Assembly (NCBI RefSeq): GCF_003841465.1
Contig: NZ_REFZ01000002.1
Span: 372,001-436,000 of the forward strand
Reading direction: 5' to 3'
DNA length: 64,000 bases
Source: Natrarchaeobius oligotrophus
GTDB lineage: Archaea; Halobacteriota; Halobacteria; Halobacteriales; Natrialbaceae
Position 1 is the first letter of the stretch, and each line of letters begins with the position of its first letter. Below are positions 1 through 8,773 of this stretch, in pieces. Both the position numbers and the translations under genes were made by a program. A model generated the notes under the pieces. The model saw only the letters and a program-made list of their open reading frames with translations. It made no database searches and was not told the DNA's origin.

Positions 1-912
1 TCCGTCGACGAACTCCTCGTACAGCGACTCGTGAACGAGCGCGCGATCGGCGGCCGCACAGATCTGTCCGGCGTTCCAGAAGATGCCGACGTCGATCTCA
101 GAGATCGCGCGATCGAGATCGGCGTCCGCCATGACGATCGCGGAGTTCTTTCCTCCCAGCTCGAGCGTGACGGGTGTGACCGTCTCCGCGGCGGCCTCCA
201 TGACCGTCTGTCCCGTCGGAACGCTGCCGGTGAACGTGATGACGTCGACGGCTGCGTGCGACGAGAGGGCGGCCCCGGAGTCGCTTCTGCCGGTTACCAC
301 GTTGAAGACGCCGTCCGGAACGCCGGCCTCGTAACAGATTTCAGCGAAGAACGCCGTGGCGAGCGGCGTCGGCGACGCCGGTTTGACGACCACCGTGTTG
401 CCAGCCGCCAGCGCCGGCGCGGATCCGCGAGCCGCCAGGCTGACGGGAACGTTCCAGGGAGCGATCTGTGCGCTGACGCCGTAGGGAACTCGTTCGGTGA
501 AGTCGACGTTCGATCCGGAGAGCGGAACGCTCTTTCCCTCGAGTTTGTCCGCGATGCCGGCGTAGTACTCGAAGTACCGCGCCGTCGTTTCGACGTCGCT
601 TTTCGCCTGCGACAGCGGCTTCCCCTGATCAAGACTCTCGAGTTCGGCGAGTTGATCCGCACGATCTTTCACGGCGGTCGCGACGTCGCTGAGAATTCGA
701 CCTCGTTCGACGCCCGGCAGGTCGCGCCACGTTTCGAACGCATCGGCGGCAGTTCGGACGGCGCGGTCGACGTCCGACGGCGTTGCCCGCGCGACTTCCG
801 CGATCGTTTCCCCAGTCGCCGGATCGGTGCTTTCGAACCACTCGTCGGTCGATGCGGGCTGACTCTCGCCCCCGATAAAGAGGTGAAACCGGTCTCGTTG
901 CTGTGGATTCAT
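1..912 (-). CDS. Aldehyde dehydrogenase, C-terminus cut by window edge
   Basis: NAD(P)-dependent aldehyde dehydrogenase oxidising an aldehyde to its acid. The 304 visible codons start at an ATG (912) and read MNPQQRDRFHLFIGGE. They contain the cofactor-binding stretch IAPWNVPVSL, the general-base Glu in VTLELGGKNS and the nucleophilic Cys in FWNAGQICAA. The frame is open to base 1, so roughly 180 C-terminal residues lie outside the window. It is divergent from the SDR/MaoC gene set starting at 1157. The substrate cannot be told from sequence; the neighbours suggest an aldehyde feeding acyl-CoA metabolism. Confidence 0.93.
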   Translation of the reverse strand, partial: MNPQQRDRFHLFIGGESQPASTDEWFESTDPATGETIAEVARATPSDVDRAVRTAADAFETWRDLPGVERGRILSDVATAVKDRADQLAELESLDQGKPLSQAKSDVETTARYFEYYAGIADKLEGKSVPLSGSNVDFTERVPYGVSAQIAPWNVPVSLAARGSAPALAAGNTVVVKPASPTPLATAFFAEICYEAGVPDGVFNVVTGRSDSGAALSSHAAVDVITFTGSVPTGQTVMEAAAETVTPVTLELGGKNSAIVMADADLDRAISEIDVGIFWNAGQICAAADRALVHESLYEEFVDG

Positions 913-1156
913 GGTGATCAGTTGTCGGCGTTCGTTGACTACGCTCGGCTCGGACGGCCGAACGCTGGGTACGATTTCGAAAGCGGTCGGGATAAGGGCT
1001 TCGACAGGGGCGATTACTCCGCCGACGTAGCGGTGACTATCCTGCATCAGTCGGCCCCCGTGGAAACCCGACGAGCGTCGAACGCGGCGAGTCACGCATA
1101 ACGACCTCCCTCGAGTTCCAAATGTTTATGCGGGCGTGCTCTGAAGATCATTCAGA

Positions 1157-2062
1157 ATGCTGTCCAACAAAACGTGTATCGTCGCAGGAGCGGGAACTGG
1201 TATCGGTCGAGCGGTTGCAGTCGAGCTGGCGTCCGCCGGCGCGAACGTCGTCGTGAACGACCTCGGGACGTCGCTCGACGGCGAAGGGGAAACGGACGAG
1301 CCCCTCGAGGAGACCGTCGAAACGATCGAGGAAAACGGCGGAACCGCGCTCGCCCACTTCGGTGACATCAGCTCGTTCGACTACACGGAACGACTGGTCG
1401 ACGACACGCTCGAGGAGTTCGGGCGGATCGACGGCGCGGTGAACTTCGCGGGGATTCTCCGCGACTCCATTTCCTACAAGATGACGCCGGAGATGTGGGA
1501 CGACGTCGTTCGAGTTCACCTGCGTGGCCACTTCGCCCTGTTCCGGAACGTCGCCGCACACTGGCGAGAAGTGGCTCGAGAGGAGGACGATTACCTCGAC
1601 CAATCGCGGTCGTTCGTCAGCGTGAGCAGTCGGTCGGCACTCGGAAAGATCGGACAGATCAACTACTCCTCCGCCAAGGCCGGCATCCTCGGTATGACCC
1701 GTACCGGTGCCAGGGAGCTGGATCGGTACAACGTTCGCGTCAACGCGATCGTTCCGTCCGCGTACACGAGAATGCTCGAGACGGTTCCGGAGGAGAAACG
1801 CTCGTACACGCGCGAGGACATGCCACCGGAGCGGATCGGAGCGATCGTCACCTACCTCATGAGCGACGAGGCAGAAGGCATCACGGGCCAGACGTTCCGG
1901 GCTGGCGGTGACGGCGTCGGCATCATCAAAGATCCGGAGATCCACCGCCTCGGATTCAACGAAGGTGGCTGGACGGCGGAGGACATCGCCGAGCGGTTCT
2001 GGGACTCCGTCGGTGAGGACGTCGACAAGAAGAACCTCGAACGGGCGGGAGGCTCGCTGTAG
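1157..2062 (+). CDS. Short-chain dehydrogenase/reductase, hydroxyacyl-CoA dehydrogenase-like
   Basis: NAD(P)-dependent oxidoreductase of the classical SDR family, 301 aa. The Rossmann motif GAGTGIG is at residues 11-17. The catalytic set is S157, Y170 and K174 (YSSAK), with NFAG near residue 96. The N-terminal stretch VVVNDLG followed by an acidic insertion resembles SDRs of the multifunctional peroxisomal type that oxidise 3-hydroxyacyl-CoA. The gene ends directly at the start of a MaoC-type gene, and two MaoC-like genes follow, so a beta-oxidation-like hydration and dehydrogenation module is inferred. A TATA-like stretch (atgtttatg) about 30 nt upstream fits a leaderless start. Confidence 0.9.
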   Translation: MLSNKTCIVAGAGTGIGRAVAVELASAGANVVVNDLGTSLDGEGETDEPLEETVETIEENGGTALAHFGDISSFDYTERLVDDTLEEFGRIDGAVNFAGILRDSISYKMTPEMWDDVVRVHLRGHFALFRNVAAHWREVAREEDDYLDQSRSFVSVSSRSALGKIGQINYSSAKAGILGMTRTGARELDRYNVRVNAIVPSAYTRMLETVPEEKRSYTREDMPPERIGAIVTYLMSDEAEGITGQTFRAGGDGVGIIKDPEIHRLGFNEGGWTAEDIAERFWDSVGEDVDKKNLERAGGSL

Positions 2063-2569
2063 ATGCCCGAAAAGTCCCTCGAAGAACTCCGCGAGATGGT
2101 CGGAACGTCGAAGGTGACGGTCGAGGACTTGCACGTCGAGGCGGGAAAAGTCGAGGAGTTCGCCCGCTCCATCCGGGACGACTCGGAACTCTACCGGTCC
2201 GAGGAGGCGGCGGCCGAACGCGGATTCGACGGTATTCCTGCACCCCTCACGTTCACGCGGGTTCACATGTTCCCCCGGTACTGTCCGCCCGAACGCCGCG
2301 ACGAGAAGCGCCGTGGGTTCGACCTCGGCTTCGACCGGGGCCGAACCGTCCACGGCGAGCAGGAGTACGAGTACGAACGGCCGGTAACCGTCGGGGATAC
2401 GCTGACCGGCACCCAGACCCTCGTCGACGTCTACCAGAAAGAAGGCGGCCGCGGCGGGCAGATGACGTTCGCCGAACTCGAGATCGAGTACCGAAACCAG
2501 GACGACGAGCTGGTCCTGACCGAACGACGGACCCGCATCGAAACCGCCGAATCGGAGGAGGACGACTGA
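2063..2569 (+). CDS. MaoC N-terminal-type hot-dog dehydratase subunit
   Basis: 168 aa protein resembling the FAS1/MaoC N-terminal hot-dog domain that pairs with a catalytic MaoC domain to hydrate enoyl-CoA. Visible features are FDGIPAPLTFTRVHMFPRY in the middle and GRTVHGEQEYEYERPVTVGD, typical of this non-catalytic half. No D-x4-H catalytic motif is seen. It starts immediately after the SDR stop codon and is followed one base after its own stop by the next hot-dog gene. The two products probably form a heteromeric hydratase. Exact substrate unknown. Confidence 0.8.
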   Translation: MPEKSLEELREMVGTSKVTVEDLHVEAGKVEEFARSIRDDSELYRSEEAAAERGFDGIPAPLTFTRVHMFPRYCPPERRDEKRRGFDLGFDRGRTVHGEQEYEYERPVTVGDTLTGTQTLVDVYQKEGGRGGQMTFAELEIEYRNQDDELVLTERRTRIETAESEEDD

Positions 2570-2570
2570 G

Positions 2571-2999
2571 ATGACGAGCGAACACCTCGAGTCGCTGTCC
2601 GTCGGCGACTCCGCGCCGCCGCTTGTCGTCTCGGACGTCGACCGGATCGACTTCGTCAAGTACGCGGGAGCCAGCGGTGACTTCAACCCGATGCACGTGG
2701 TCGAACCAGCCGCGATCGACGCCGGACGCGAGAGCGTGTTCGGACCCGGAATGCTCACCGCGGCGTTCGTCTCCTCGTACGTCGCCGACTGGTTCGGACT
2801 CGAGAACGTCGCGCGGCTGCGGACGCGATTCGAGGCCCTGTTGTGGCCGGGCGACACCGTACGGGTGTCCGGCGAGATCGTCGAGCGGTCGGTCGAAGAC
2901 GACCGTACGTCCTACGAGGTCGACCTCGTCGCGGAAAACGGGGACGGCGACGTGTTGATCTCCGGCGACGCGACGATCGAAATCGACGATCGGCCCTGA
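2571..2999 (+). CDS. MaoC family (R)-enoyl-CoA hydratase
   Basis: 142 aa hot-dog hydratase. The active-site motif ASGDFNPMH contains D37 and H42, the catalytic pair of (R)-specific enoyl-CoA hydratases, followed by FGPGMLTAAF. It adds water across the double bond of an enoyl-CoA. It is translationally adjacent to the non-catalytic MaoC-like gene and to the SDR, so the three genes are read as one operon doing hydration and oxidation of an acyl-CoA intermediate. No acyl-CoA dehydrogenase is present in the window, although ETF subunits are. Confidence 0.88.
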   Translation: MTSEHLESLSVGDSAPPLVVSDVDRIDFVKYAGASGDFNPMHVVEPAAIDAGRESVFGPGMLTAAFVSSYVADWFGLENVARLRTRFEALLWPGDTVRVSGEIVERSVEDDRTSYEVDLVAENGDGDVLISGDATIEIDDRP

Positions 3000-3448
3000 A
3001 CGCGTTCCGCGGTCGAGAGAACGTTCCGCCGACCAGCGGTCTCTGACGGGCGGCTCGCGGCCGAAGGCATCCGAACGGACATCTATTTTGAAGCAAACGC
3101 CGTCCACGACCGATGACTGAGACCGCCTGCTGTCGGTCGGTATCGACGCAACCGCGAGACGTCCGCGATTTGCCGGTGTCTCGGTACAACAGTCCGTCCG
3201 AGGCGAGTGCTCGACGAACGGTCGCCCGTCGGCGATCGTGAGTACGCTTCGTAACGGGGGATCACGGCCGGACGGCCGGTGGCCGTCGGCTCGAGCGTGG
3301 GATCAGTTGGACGGATCGAACCGGTTCGGAGCGATGCGGAGAGGAGAGGTGCGGAGAGGAGAGGTGCGGAGAGGAGAGGTGCGGAGAGGAGAGGTGCGGA
3401 GAGGAGAGGTGCGGAGTGGGTGTCGTTCGCCGGCGCAGTCGACGACGA
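3000..3448. other. Intergenic region with tandem repeat and possible tiny ORF
   Basis: About 450 bases between the MaoC gene and the convergent acyl-CoA synthetase. It contains the 15-base tandem repeat listed separately. There is also a 42-codon frame from ATG 3113 to TGA 3241 with a TATA-like ctattttg about 30 nt before it. Its predicted product is Arg-rich (ending RRTVARRRS), unlike the acidic proteins around it, so I do not call it a gene. Nothing else was recognised. Confidence 0.6.
3336..3416. repeat. 15-bp tandem repeat, five copies plus partial
   Basis: Five perfect head-to-tail copies of gcggagaggagaggt occupy 3336-3410, and a six-base partial copy follows. One strand is purely G/A except for one C and one T per unit. 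The array lies just downstream of the stop codon of the minus-strand acyl-CoA synthetase, so it would fall in that transcript's 3' untranslated part. Perfect identity suggests recent slippage expansion. Confidence 0.97.
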
Positions 3449-5578
3449 CTACTTCGCGAGGAAGTCGACGACGACGGCGTCGTCCGCGCGCACCTTGACG
3501 GGATTGAGGTCGAGTTCGTCGAGATCGTAGTCCTCGTAGAGCCGGCTTGCGTTCACCATGAGATCGATCAGTGCGTCCGTGGCGTACTCCTGGCCGCGGT
3601 GGCCCGCAAGGATGTCCCCGGCCGCAGTCTCCTCGAGCAACGCCTCGGCTTTCTCTGGCGTGATCGGAAGCGTGCGGTAGGCGACGTCGTCGAGCACCTC
3701 GACGAGCGTTCCGCCCGTGCCGAACATCATGACCGGCCCGAGATCCGTTCGCGTGATGCCGATGATCACCTCGTGGCCGTCGTCGACTGTCTCCTGGACG
3801 AGGACGCCGTCCAGGTCGATCGACGGATCGTACGCGCGAACGGAGTCGCGGAGTTCGCCCACCGTTTCGGTGACCTCCTCGACGGACGAAACCCCGAGGT
3901 GGATTCCGCCCGCTTCGGTCTTGTGCTCGAGGTCGGGAGCCGAGGCCTTCATGACGACGGGATACCCGACCTCGTCGGCGACCGAGACCGCGTCTTCCGT
4001 CGAATCCACGATCCGACCGTCCGCGTGCGAGATGCCGTACGCATCGAGCAGCGACGCGGCGTGTTCCCAGTTCCACCGCCCCGGATCGGCGGGCACGTCG
4101 ACCGAACCGGAAGCCTCCTCGAGCGCAGGCGTGGAGGCGGAGTCGGAGTCGATGGCGCTGCCGAACCGGCCGAGCAGCCGGATCGTCCGCACGGCGCGAA
4201 CCGGATCGGTGAACGTCGGAATGCCCGACGATCGGTAGCTCTCGACGATCTCGTCGCTCGGTTTCCCGCCCGTGAACACGGCGATGACGATCTTGTCGGT
4301 CGCCTCGGCCTCTCGTTTGATCAGGTCCTCGTAGGCTTTCGCCTGTTTCGGGCCGGTGTTTGCGAACTGGAGGAGCAAGACGTCCACGTTCTCGTCCTCG
4401 AGGAGGGTCGTGAACGCGTCCTCGTAGAGGGCGTACTCGCTGATGACGTTCGCGGTCGTGTCGACGGGGTTCATCACCGACCCGTACTCGGGGACGATCT
4501 CCGAGAGCACGTCCGTCGTCTCGTCTTCGAACGTCGCGAGTTCCATCCCCTCGCGGTCGATCGCGTCGGCGATGAGCGCCCCCGCGCCGCCGGAGGGAGT
4601 CAACACCGCCCACCGATCGTCACGCCGGGGAACGGTATCGAGCGTCGAAACGGTGGCCATCACGTCCGTGAGAGACGTGACGTCGTCGATCTCCACGATA
4701 CCGTACTCCTCGAAGACGGATTCGTAGACGGCGTAGTCGCCGGCCATCTTGCCGGTGTGCGAGGAAACCGCTTCCTGGCCGCGATCGGACTGGCCGACTT
4801 TCATCAACAACAGCGGCACCTCGCGCTCGCGAGCGGTCGCGGCCACGTCGGCCAACCGCTCGCCGTCTGCCAGCGACTCGATGTAACCGACGATCATCGA
4901 GACCGACGGATCCTCGAGCATGAACGACATCAACTCGAGCGCGTCGACGTCGATCTCGTTCCCCGTCGTGGCCCAGTATCGGGTGCCGATTCCCGCTCGC
5001 TGGGTGATCTGAAAGAGCATGCCGGCGAACGATCCGCTCTGGGAGACGAAGCCGACCTCTCCGCCGGGCACCAGTTCGTCCTGCTCGTCGAGCATCGACG
5101 AGAACGAGAGCGCGAGGTTTCGATCGGATCCGAGGACGCCGAGCGTGTTCGGCCCGACGACCCGGACGTCGTACTCGGCGGCGACCTCGATCAGTTCGTC
5201 CTCGAGCGCTTCGCCCGCTTCGCCGGTCTCGCCGAACCCGGAGCCGATGACGAGGTTGTACTGAATGCCTTTTTCACCGCACTCCCGGAGAACGTCGGGA
5301 ACGTGGGGGGCAGAAAGCAGGATCAACGCGACGTCGACGTCGTCCGGAACGTCGAGCACCGAGTCGTAGCACGTGAGACCGCGAATGCTGTCGTACTTCG
5401 GGTTGATCGGATACACGTCGCCCTCGTATCCGTGTTTCTCGAGAAAGTACTGCGGACGGCCGGTGATCGTTTCGGGATCGGTCGACGCACCGATGAGCGC
5501 GACGGACTCCGCGTCGAAGAGGTCGTGGAAGGATCGACGGCCGTCGCTGGAAGCCGGTTCGGTTGTCTCGTTCGTCAT
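3449..5578 (-). CDS. ADP-forming acyl-CoA synthetase, fused alpha-beta
   Basis: 709 aa acetate-CoA ligase (ADP-forming) family enzyme interconverting an acyl-CoA, ADP and Pi with the free acid, CoA and ATP. The N-terminal CoA-binding Rossmann domain has VALIGAS and GPNTLG. A Succinyl-CoA ligase-like domain carries the phosphorylated His in SSHTGKMAG. The C-terminal ATP-grasp part begins near YGISHADG and includes PVVMKASAPDLEHKTEAGG. I chose ATG 5578 (MTNETTEPASS) because the longer frame to 5644 would overlap the HalOD1 gene end and its extra residues look unlike coding. The acyl substrate may be an organic or aromatic acid; undetermined. Confidence 0.92.
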   Translation of the reverse strand: MTNETTEPASSDGRRSFHDLFDAESVALIGASTDPETITGRPQYFLEKHGYEGDVYPINPKYDSIRGLTCYDSVLDVPDDVDVALILLSAPHVPDVLRECGEKGIQYNLVIGSGFGETGEAGEALEDELIEVAAEYDVRVVGPNTLGVLGSDRNLALSFSSMLDEQDELVPGGEVGFVSQSGSFAGMLFQITQRAGIGTRYWATTGNEIDVDALELMSFMLEDPSVSMIVGYIESLADGERLADVAATAREREVPLLLMKVGQSDRGQEAVSSHTGKMAGDYAVYESVFEEYGIVEIDDVTSLTDVMATVSTLDTVPRRDDRWAVLTPSGGAGALIADAIDREGMELATFEDETTDVLSEIVPEYGSVMNPVDTTANVISEYALYEDAFTTLLEDENVDVLLLQFANTGPKQAKAYEDLIKREAEATDKIVIAVFTGGKPSDEIVESYRSSGIPTFTDPVRAVRTIRLLGRFGSAIDSDSASTPALEEASGSVDVPADPGRWNWEHAASLLDAYGISHADGRIVDSTEDAVSVADEVGYPVVMKASAPDLEHKTEAGGIHLGVSSVEEVTETVGELRDSVRAYDPSIDLDGVLVQETVDDGHEVIIGITRTDLGPVMMFGTGGTLVEVLDDVAYRTLPITPEKAEALLEETAAGDILAGHRGQEYATDALIDLMVNASRLYEDYDLDELDLNPVKVRADDAVVVDFLAK

Positions 5579-5613
5579 TCGGTATCGGCTTGGAGTGGGC
5601 GTTACACACACTT

Positions 5614-5901
5614 TTAGCTTTGGTTTCGCCCGGTAGAGATGCACAGGACGGAGCCGTCGATCCGAACGAAGTAGTCGTCGATCGGAAACGCGATCGAAAC
5701 GTTCCCATCGGCGGTAACGAGCGTGTCGAGGGATTCGGGGTCGACGTGGTCGAACAGCGTCGTTCCGAACGCCGTCGAGAGGTCGACCGGATCGACGCCC
5801 TCGAGTCCGGCGATCGTATCGACGACTGCGAAACTCGGCGTCGTTCGAGACCAGTCGTATCGGGATTCGTATACGACGGCGCCCGTGCTACTGTCACTCA
5901 T
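5614..5901 (-). CDS. HalOD1 output domain protein
   Basis: 95 aa protein matching the halobacterial output domain 1 pattern: VVYESRYDWS near the N-terminus, a central DTIAGLEGVDPVDLS helix, LFDHVDPESLDTL, and the closing strand FPIDDYFVRIDGSVLCI. The family is confined to haloarchaea and occurs alone or on response-regulator proteins; its biochemical role is unknown. It ends 36 bases upstream of the acyl-CoA synthetase start on the same strand, so co-transcription is possible. Confidence 0.87.
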   Translation of the reverse strand: MSDSSTGAVVYESRYDWSRTTPSFAVVDTIAGLEGVDPVDLSTAFGTTLFDHVDPESLDTLVTADGNVSIAFPIDDYFVRIDGSVLCISTGRNQS

Positions 5902-5985
5902 AGACGTTGGGTTGCGTAGTATCGGTATTAAACGTTCGGTCGAATTCGACGGAACGTCGGAAGATAACGAGTCGGCTCGTGGCGG

Positions 5986-6843
5986 TCAGTAGAGATACCC
6001 CGCCTCTGCGAGCGCCGCTTCGATCCGCATGTCGTCCGCCTCGAGATCCAAGTAGATCGGTCGACGGTCGGTACACTCGGCCAGTTCCGACTCGCTAAAC
6101 TGCGTGTCGGCGGCCACGGACGTGATCGATTCGCCGTCGTCGATCCGAGAGAGCGCGTTCTGGACCGCCTCGAACTCGTCGTCGTCGACTTTCAACGTCA
6201 ACGACGTCTCGTCGACGCGAAAGCCGGTCGGGGCGGACTCCTTCCAGGGGCCGAACTTCGACTGTTCGACGTCGAGAAAGCGCAATCCGGTGTAGTGAGG
6301 ACCGCCGAGGCGTCCGACGGAGTCGACCCGATTCATATCGACCTTGCCGTCCGTCGTCAGCCGTTCGTCCGCGGAGATGTGCTGGACTTCGCCGAAGACG
6401 AGCACGTTATCGTACACCTCGAGCGTGTCGATGACCGTACACTCGAGTTTCGCGGCGGCGTCGGCGACGCGCGGAGGAGTGACGGTCTCGCTCGGCTCAC
6501 GGTCGAGTCCGACGACGTCGAACTCGCTGACGCCGTCCAGCGGCGCGCTCGTGGCGTCCATCTCTTCGACGAGGTCCTCGGTAACGAGGTTCGCGACGAA
6601 CTCGCCGGACTCCATGGCGAACCGAACCGAATCCTTGCGGCGGCCGTTTCGACGACGGCCGGAGAACATCACCACCGGCGGGTACGACGACACCGCGTTG
6701 AAGTAGCTAAACGGCGCGAGGTTGTCGCGTCCGTTCCACTCGGTGCTAATCCATCCGATGGGGCGAGGGGTAACGATGCTCATCAGGATGCGGCTCATCG
6801 AGTCTTTGTACTCCTCGGGGTCGAGCTCAAGCGCCATACTCAT
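5986..6843 (-). CDS. Flavin reductase-like FMN-binding split-barrel protein
   Basis: 285 aa protein. The N-terminal ~200 residues match the flavin reductase-like family: MSIVTPRPIGWIST, NLAPFSYFNAVSSYPPVVMFS and a later GGPHYTGL. Such proteins bind FMN and either reduce flavin for a monooxygenase or act as uncharacterised oxidoreductases. The C-terminal ~85 residues (from about VDETSLTLKVDDDEF) form an extra region that I do not recognise, with a helix-rich pattern. It is on the same strand as the HalOD1 gene, 84 bases before it. No two-component monooxygenase partner is present in the window. Confidence 0.82.
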   Translation of the reverse strand: MSMALELDPEEYKDSMSRILMSIVTPRPIGWISTEWNGRDNLAPFSYFNAVSSYPPVVMFSGRRRNGRRKDSVRFAMESGEFVANLVTEDLVEEMDATSAPLDGVSEFDVVGLDREPSETVTPPRVADAAAKLECTVIDTLEVYDNVLVFGEVQHISADERLTTDGKVDMNRVDSVGRLGGPHYTGLRFLDVEQSKFGPWKESAPTGFRVDETSLTLKVDDDEFEAVQNALSRIDDGESITSVAADTQFSESELAECTDRRPIYLDLEADDMRIEAALAEAGYLY

Positions 6844-7016
6844 GGATAGATGGACCGATACATAAGGCTGACTGTCTCACCGAGGACGGCGGAGGTTCGC
6901 CGGGCAGGGACGCTGACCGGTGTGGATCCAGGTCGCACAGTCAGAGCACGGCCGACCGGTGCAGTCGGAGTGAAAACGAGCGAGGGACGGAACTCGAGGG
7001 CTCGAGTCGGCGCGGA

Positions 7017-7430
7017 CTACGCCGACGAGACGGGTTCGAACACCGGAACGGCGACGTCGGGATTCTCGGTTTCGACGAACGTTACCCGGACGCGGTCGCC
7101 GATTCCGACGTCGGCCGGCTCCGCGCCGACGACGTTGGTGAGCAGGCGGGGTCCCTCGTCGAGTTCGACGTAGGCGACGATCACGGGCACGTGTTCCTCG
7201 GGCCACCCCGAGATCTGGTGGACGACGGAGTAGGTGTATATCTCTCCGGTACCGTCGCTTTCGATCCACTCCGCCTCCGCAAAGCAGTCGGGACACAGCG
7301 CGCGCGGATGGAAGTAGGTCAGTCCGCAATCGGGACAGTCGTTCAGCAGCAATCGGCCCTCCGCCGCCGCACGCCAGAACCGTCGGGTTTCGGGCGTGAC
7401 GTCCGGAACCGGTCTCGGCTCCCACGTCAT
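7017..7430 (-). CDS. DUF35 Zn-ribbon/OB-fold protein, partner of thiolase-like gene
   Basis: 137 aa acyl-CoA-associated OB-fold protein. An N-terminal helix (ETRRFWRAAAEGRL) is followed by a rubredoxin-like zinc ribbon with C32, C35, C46 and C49 (CPDCG and CPDCF) and an OB-fold ending VPVFEPVSSA. DUF35 proteins form complexes with thiolase-fold enzymes and help bind the CoA substrate. The start ATG at 7430 overlaps the stop of the thiolase-like gene by four bases (ATGA), showing tight coupling; the long upstream extension of the frame is a shadow of that gene. Confidence 0.92.
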   Translation of the reverse strand: MTWEPRPVPDVTPETRRFWRAAAEGRLLLNDCPDCGLTYFHPRALCPDCFAEAEWIESDGTGEIYTYSVVHQISGWPEEHVPVIVAYVELDEGPRLLTNVVGAEPADVGIGDRVRVTFVETENPDVAVPVFEPVSSA

Positions 7431-8605
7431 CGGTCTTCCCTCCCCAGGATGAGCGTTCCACAGCCGTGGCGCGTCGAAATTCGTCCGCCGGTGCCGTGTG
7501 CGAGCGCCAACGTCGCGTCCTCGACTTGCACCTCGTCGTTCGCCTCGCCGCGAAGCTGTCGAACCGCCTCGATGATCTTCGTCATCCCGCCGCGATTTCC
7601 GGGATGGTTCGACGAGAGCCCGCCGCCGTCGGTGTTGAACGGCAACTCCCCGTCGGGAGCTTTGAGCGTGTCGCCCTCGACGAACGATCCGCCCTCGCCC
7701 TTCTCGCAGAAGCCGAGGTCCTCGAGGGCCATGAGCACGGTTATGGTAAACGAGTCGTAGAGCGAGACGTAGTCGATCTCGTCGCGAGAGACGCCGGCGT
7801 CGGCGAACGCCCGCTCGCCCGACAGGCGTGCCGCCGATTCCGTCACGTCGACCCGGCCGGCGCGCGTGCCGCCGATCGCCTCCCCGTATCCGAGCACGGA
7901 GACGCACTCGCGGTCTAGCTCCTCTCGAACGTCCTCGGAGACGACGACGACTGCGCCGCCGCCGTCGGAGATGACACAGCAGTCGAGGAGGTGGAGCGGA
8001 TCGGCGATGGGACGAGACTCGAGGACGTCCTCGACGGTCACCGGGTCCCGGTACAGGGCGTGTTCGTTGTACTGGGCGTGGTAGGAGGCGGCCTCACGAA
8101 TCGCGGCCAGCTGTTCGCTCGTCGTTCCGTACTCGTGCATGTGCCGACGAGCCGCCATGGCGTAGTTCGTGACGCCCATCTCCCCGTAGATGCGCTCGAA
8201 ACTGTCCTGGACGGTGATCATCTCGCGCACGCCGGTTCCGGTGTCCTGACTTCGCGACCGGGGTCGGCCAGCAAGCGTCACCAGAACGACGTCGCAGACG
8301 CCGTTTCGGATCGCGTTCGCCGCGTGGCCGACGTGTGCCAGATACGACGAGCCGCCGAACTCGGTCGAATCGGCGAACGCGACGTCGAGACCCAGGTAAT
8401 CCGCCATGACGAGGGGCGTCTTCGCGTAGCTGTACTCGGGGACGCCGGCCGTACAGTAACCGTCCACGGCGTCCTTCGGGAGGCCGGCGTCTCGCAGCGC
8501 GCCGGCCGCCACCTCCGCGTGGAGCTGCATGGTCGACGTATCCGGTGCCTCCCGCGTCGGATGTTCGTACGCGCCAGCAACGTACACTGGCTCGGTGCGT
8601 GCCAT
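7427..8605 (-). CDS. Thiolase-fold protein lacking the N-terminal nucleophilic Cys
   Basis: 392 aa thiolase-superfamily protein, starting MARTEPVYVAGAYEHPTRE. The C-terminal half keeps the family pattern: LPFNTDGGGLSSNHPGN (His of the GHP motif) and RHGCGTLILG (the second Cys). Where thiolases have the acylated Cys (usually C-A-S-G) this protein reads TEFGGSSYLA, residues 81-90, with no Cys. Loss of that residue together with a DUF35 partner is known for the Ltp2-type retro-aldolases of steroid side-chain degradation. A C-C cleaving aldolase rather than a thiolase is therefore an attractive inference, not a proof. Confidence 0.85.
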   Translation of the reverse strand: MARTEPVYVAGAYEHPTREAPDTSTMQLHAEVAAGALRDAGLPKDAVDGYCTAGVPEYSYAKTPLVMADYLGLDVAFADSTEFGGSSYLAHVGHAANAIRNGVCDVVLVTLAGRPRSRSQDTGTGVREMITVQDSFERIYGEMGVTNYAMAARRHMHEYGTTSEQLAAIREAASYHAQYNEHALYRDPVTVEDVLESRPIADPLHLLDCCVISDGGGAVVVVSEDVREELDRECVSVLGYGEAIGGTRAGRVDVTESAARLSGERAFADAGVSRDEIDYVSLYDSFTITVLMALEDLGFCEKGEGGSFVEGDTLKAPDGELPFNTDGGGLSSNHPGNRGGMTKIIEAVRQLRGEANDEVQVEDATLALAHGTGGRISTRHGCGTLILGREDR

Positions 8606-8773
8606 ACGTCGATAGCTGCAGTCGATCAACATAACAGTGGCGACAACGGCCGATACATCGTCGCACTCTCTGCATTCGCGACTCGAGGTCGACGGAGACT
8701 CGAGACGGGCCGTTTCGTCGTCTGCCACCGCTCCGTGGAAAAAGGTTAAGAGCGGACGTGACAACTGTTGACT

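Noticed and set aside
3113-3241. 42-codon frame with a TATA-like box 30 nt upstream
   Set aside because: The product is Arg-rich and has weak third-position GC; the TATA-like stretch alone is not enough to call a gene.
3303-4613. Long frames opposite the acyl-CoA synthetase and other genes, often over 300 codons
   Set aside because: In GC-rich DNA, antisense and shifted frames of true genes stay open; these translate to Arg-rich or Val/Asp-monotonous sequence without domains.
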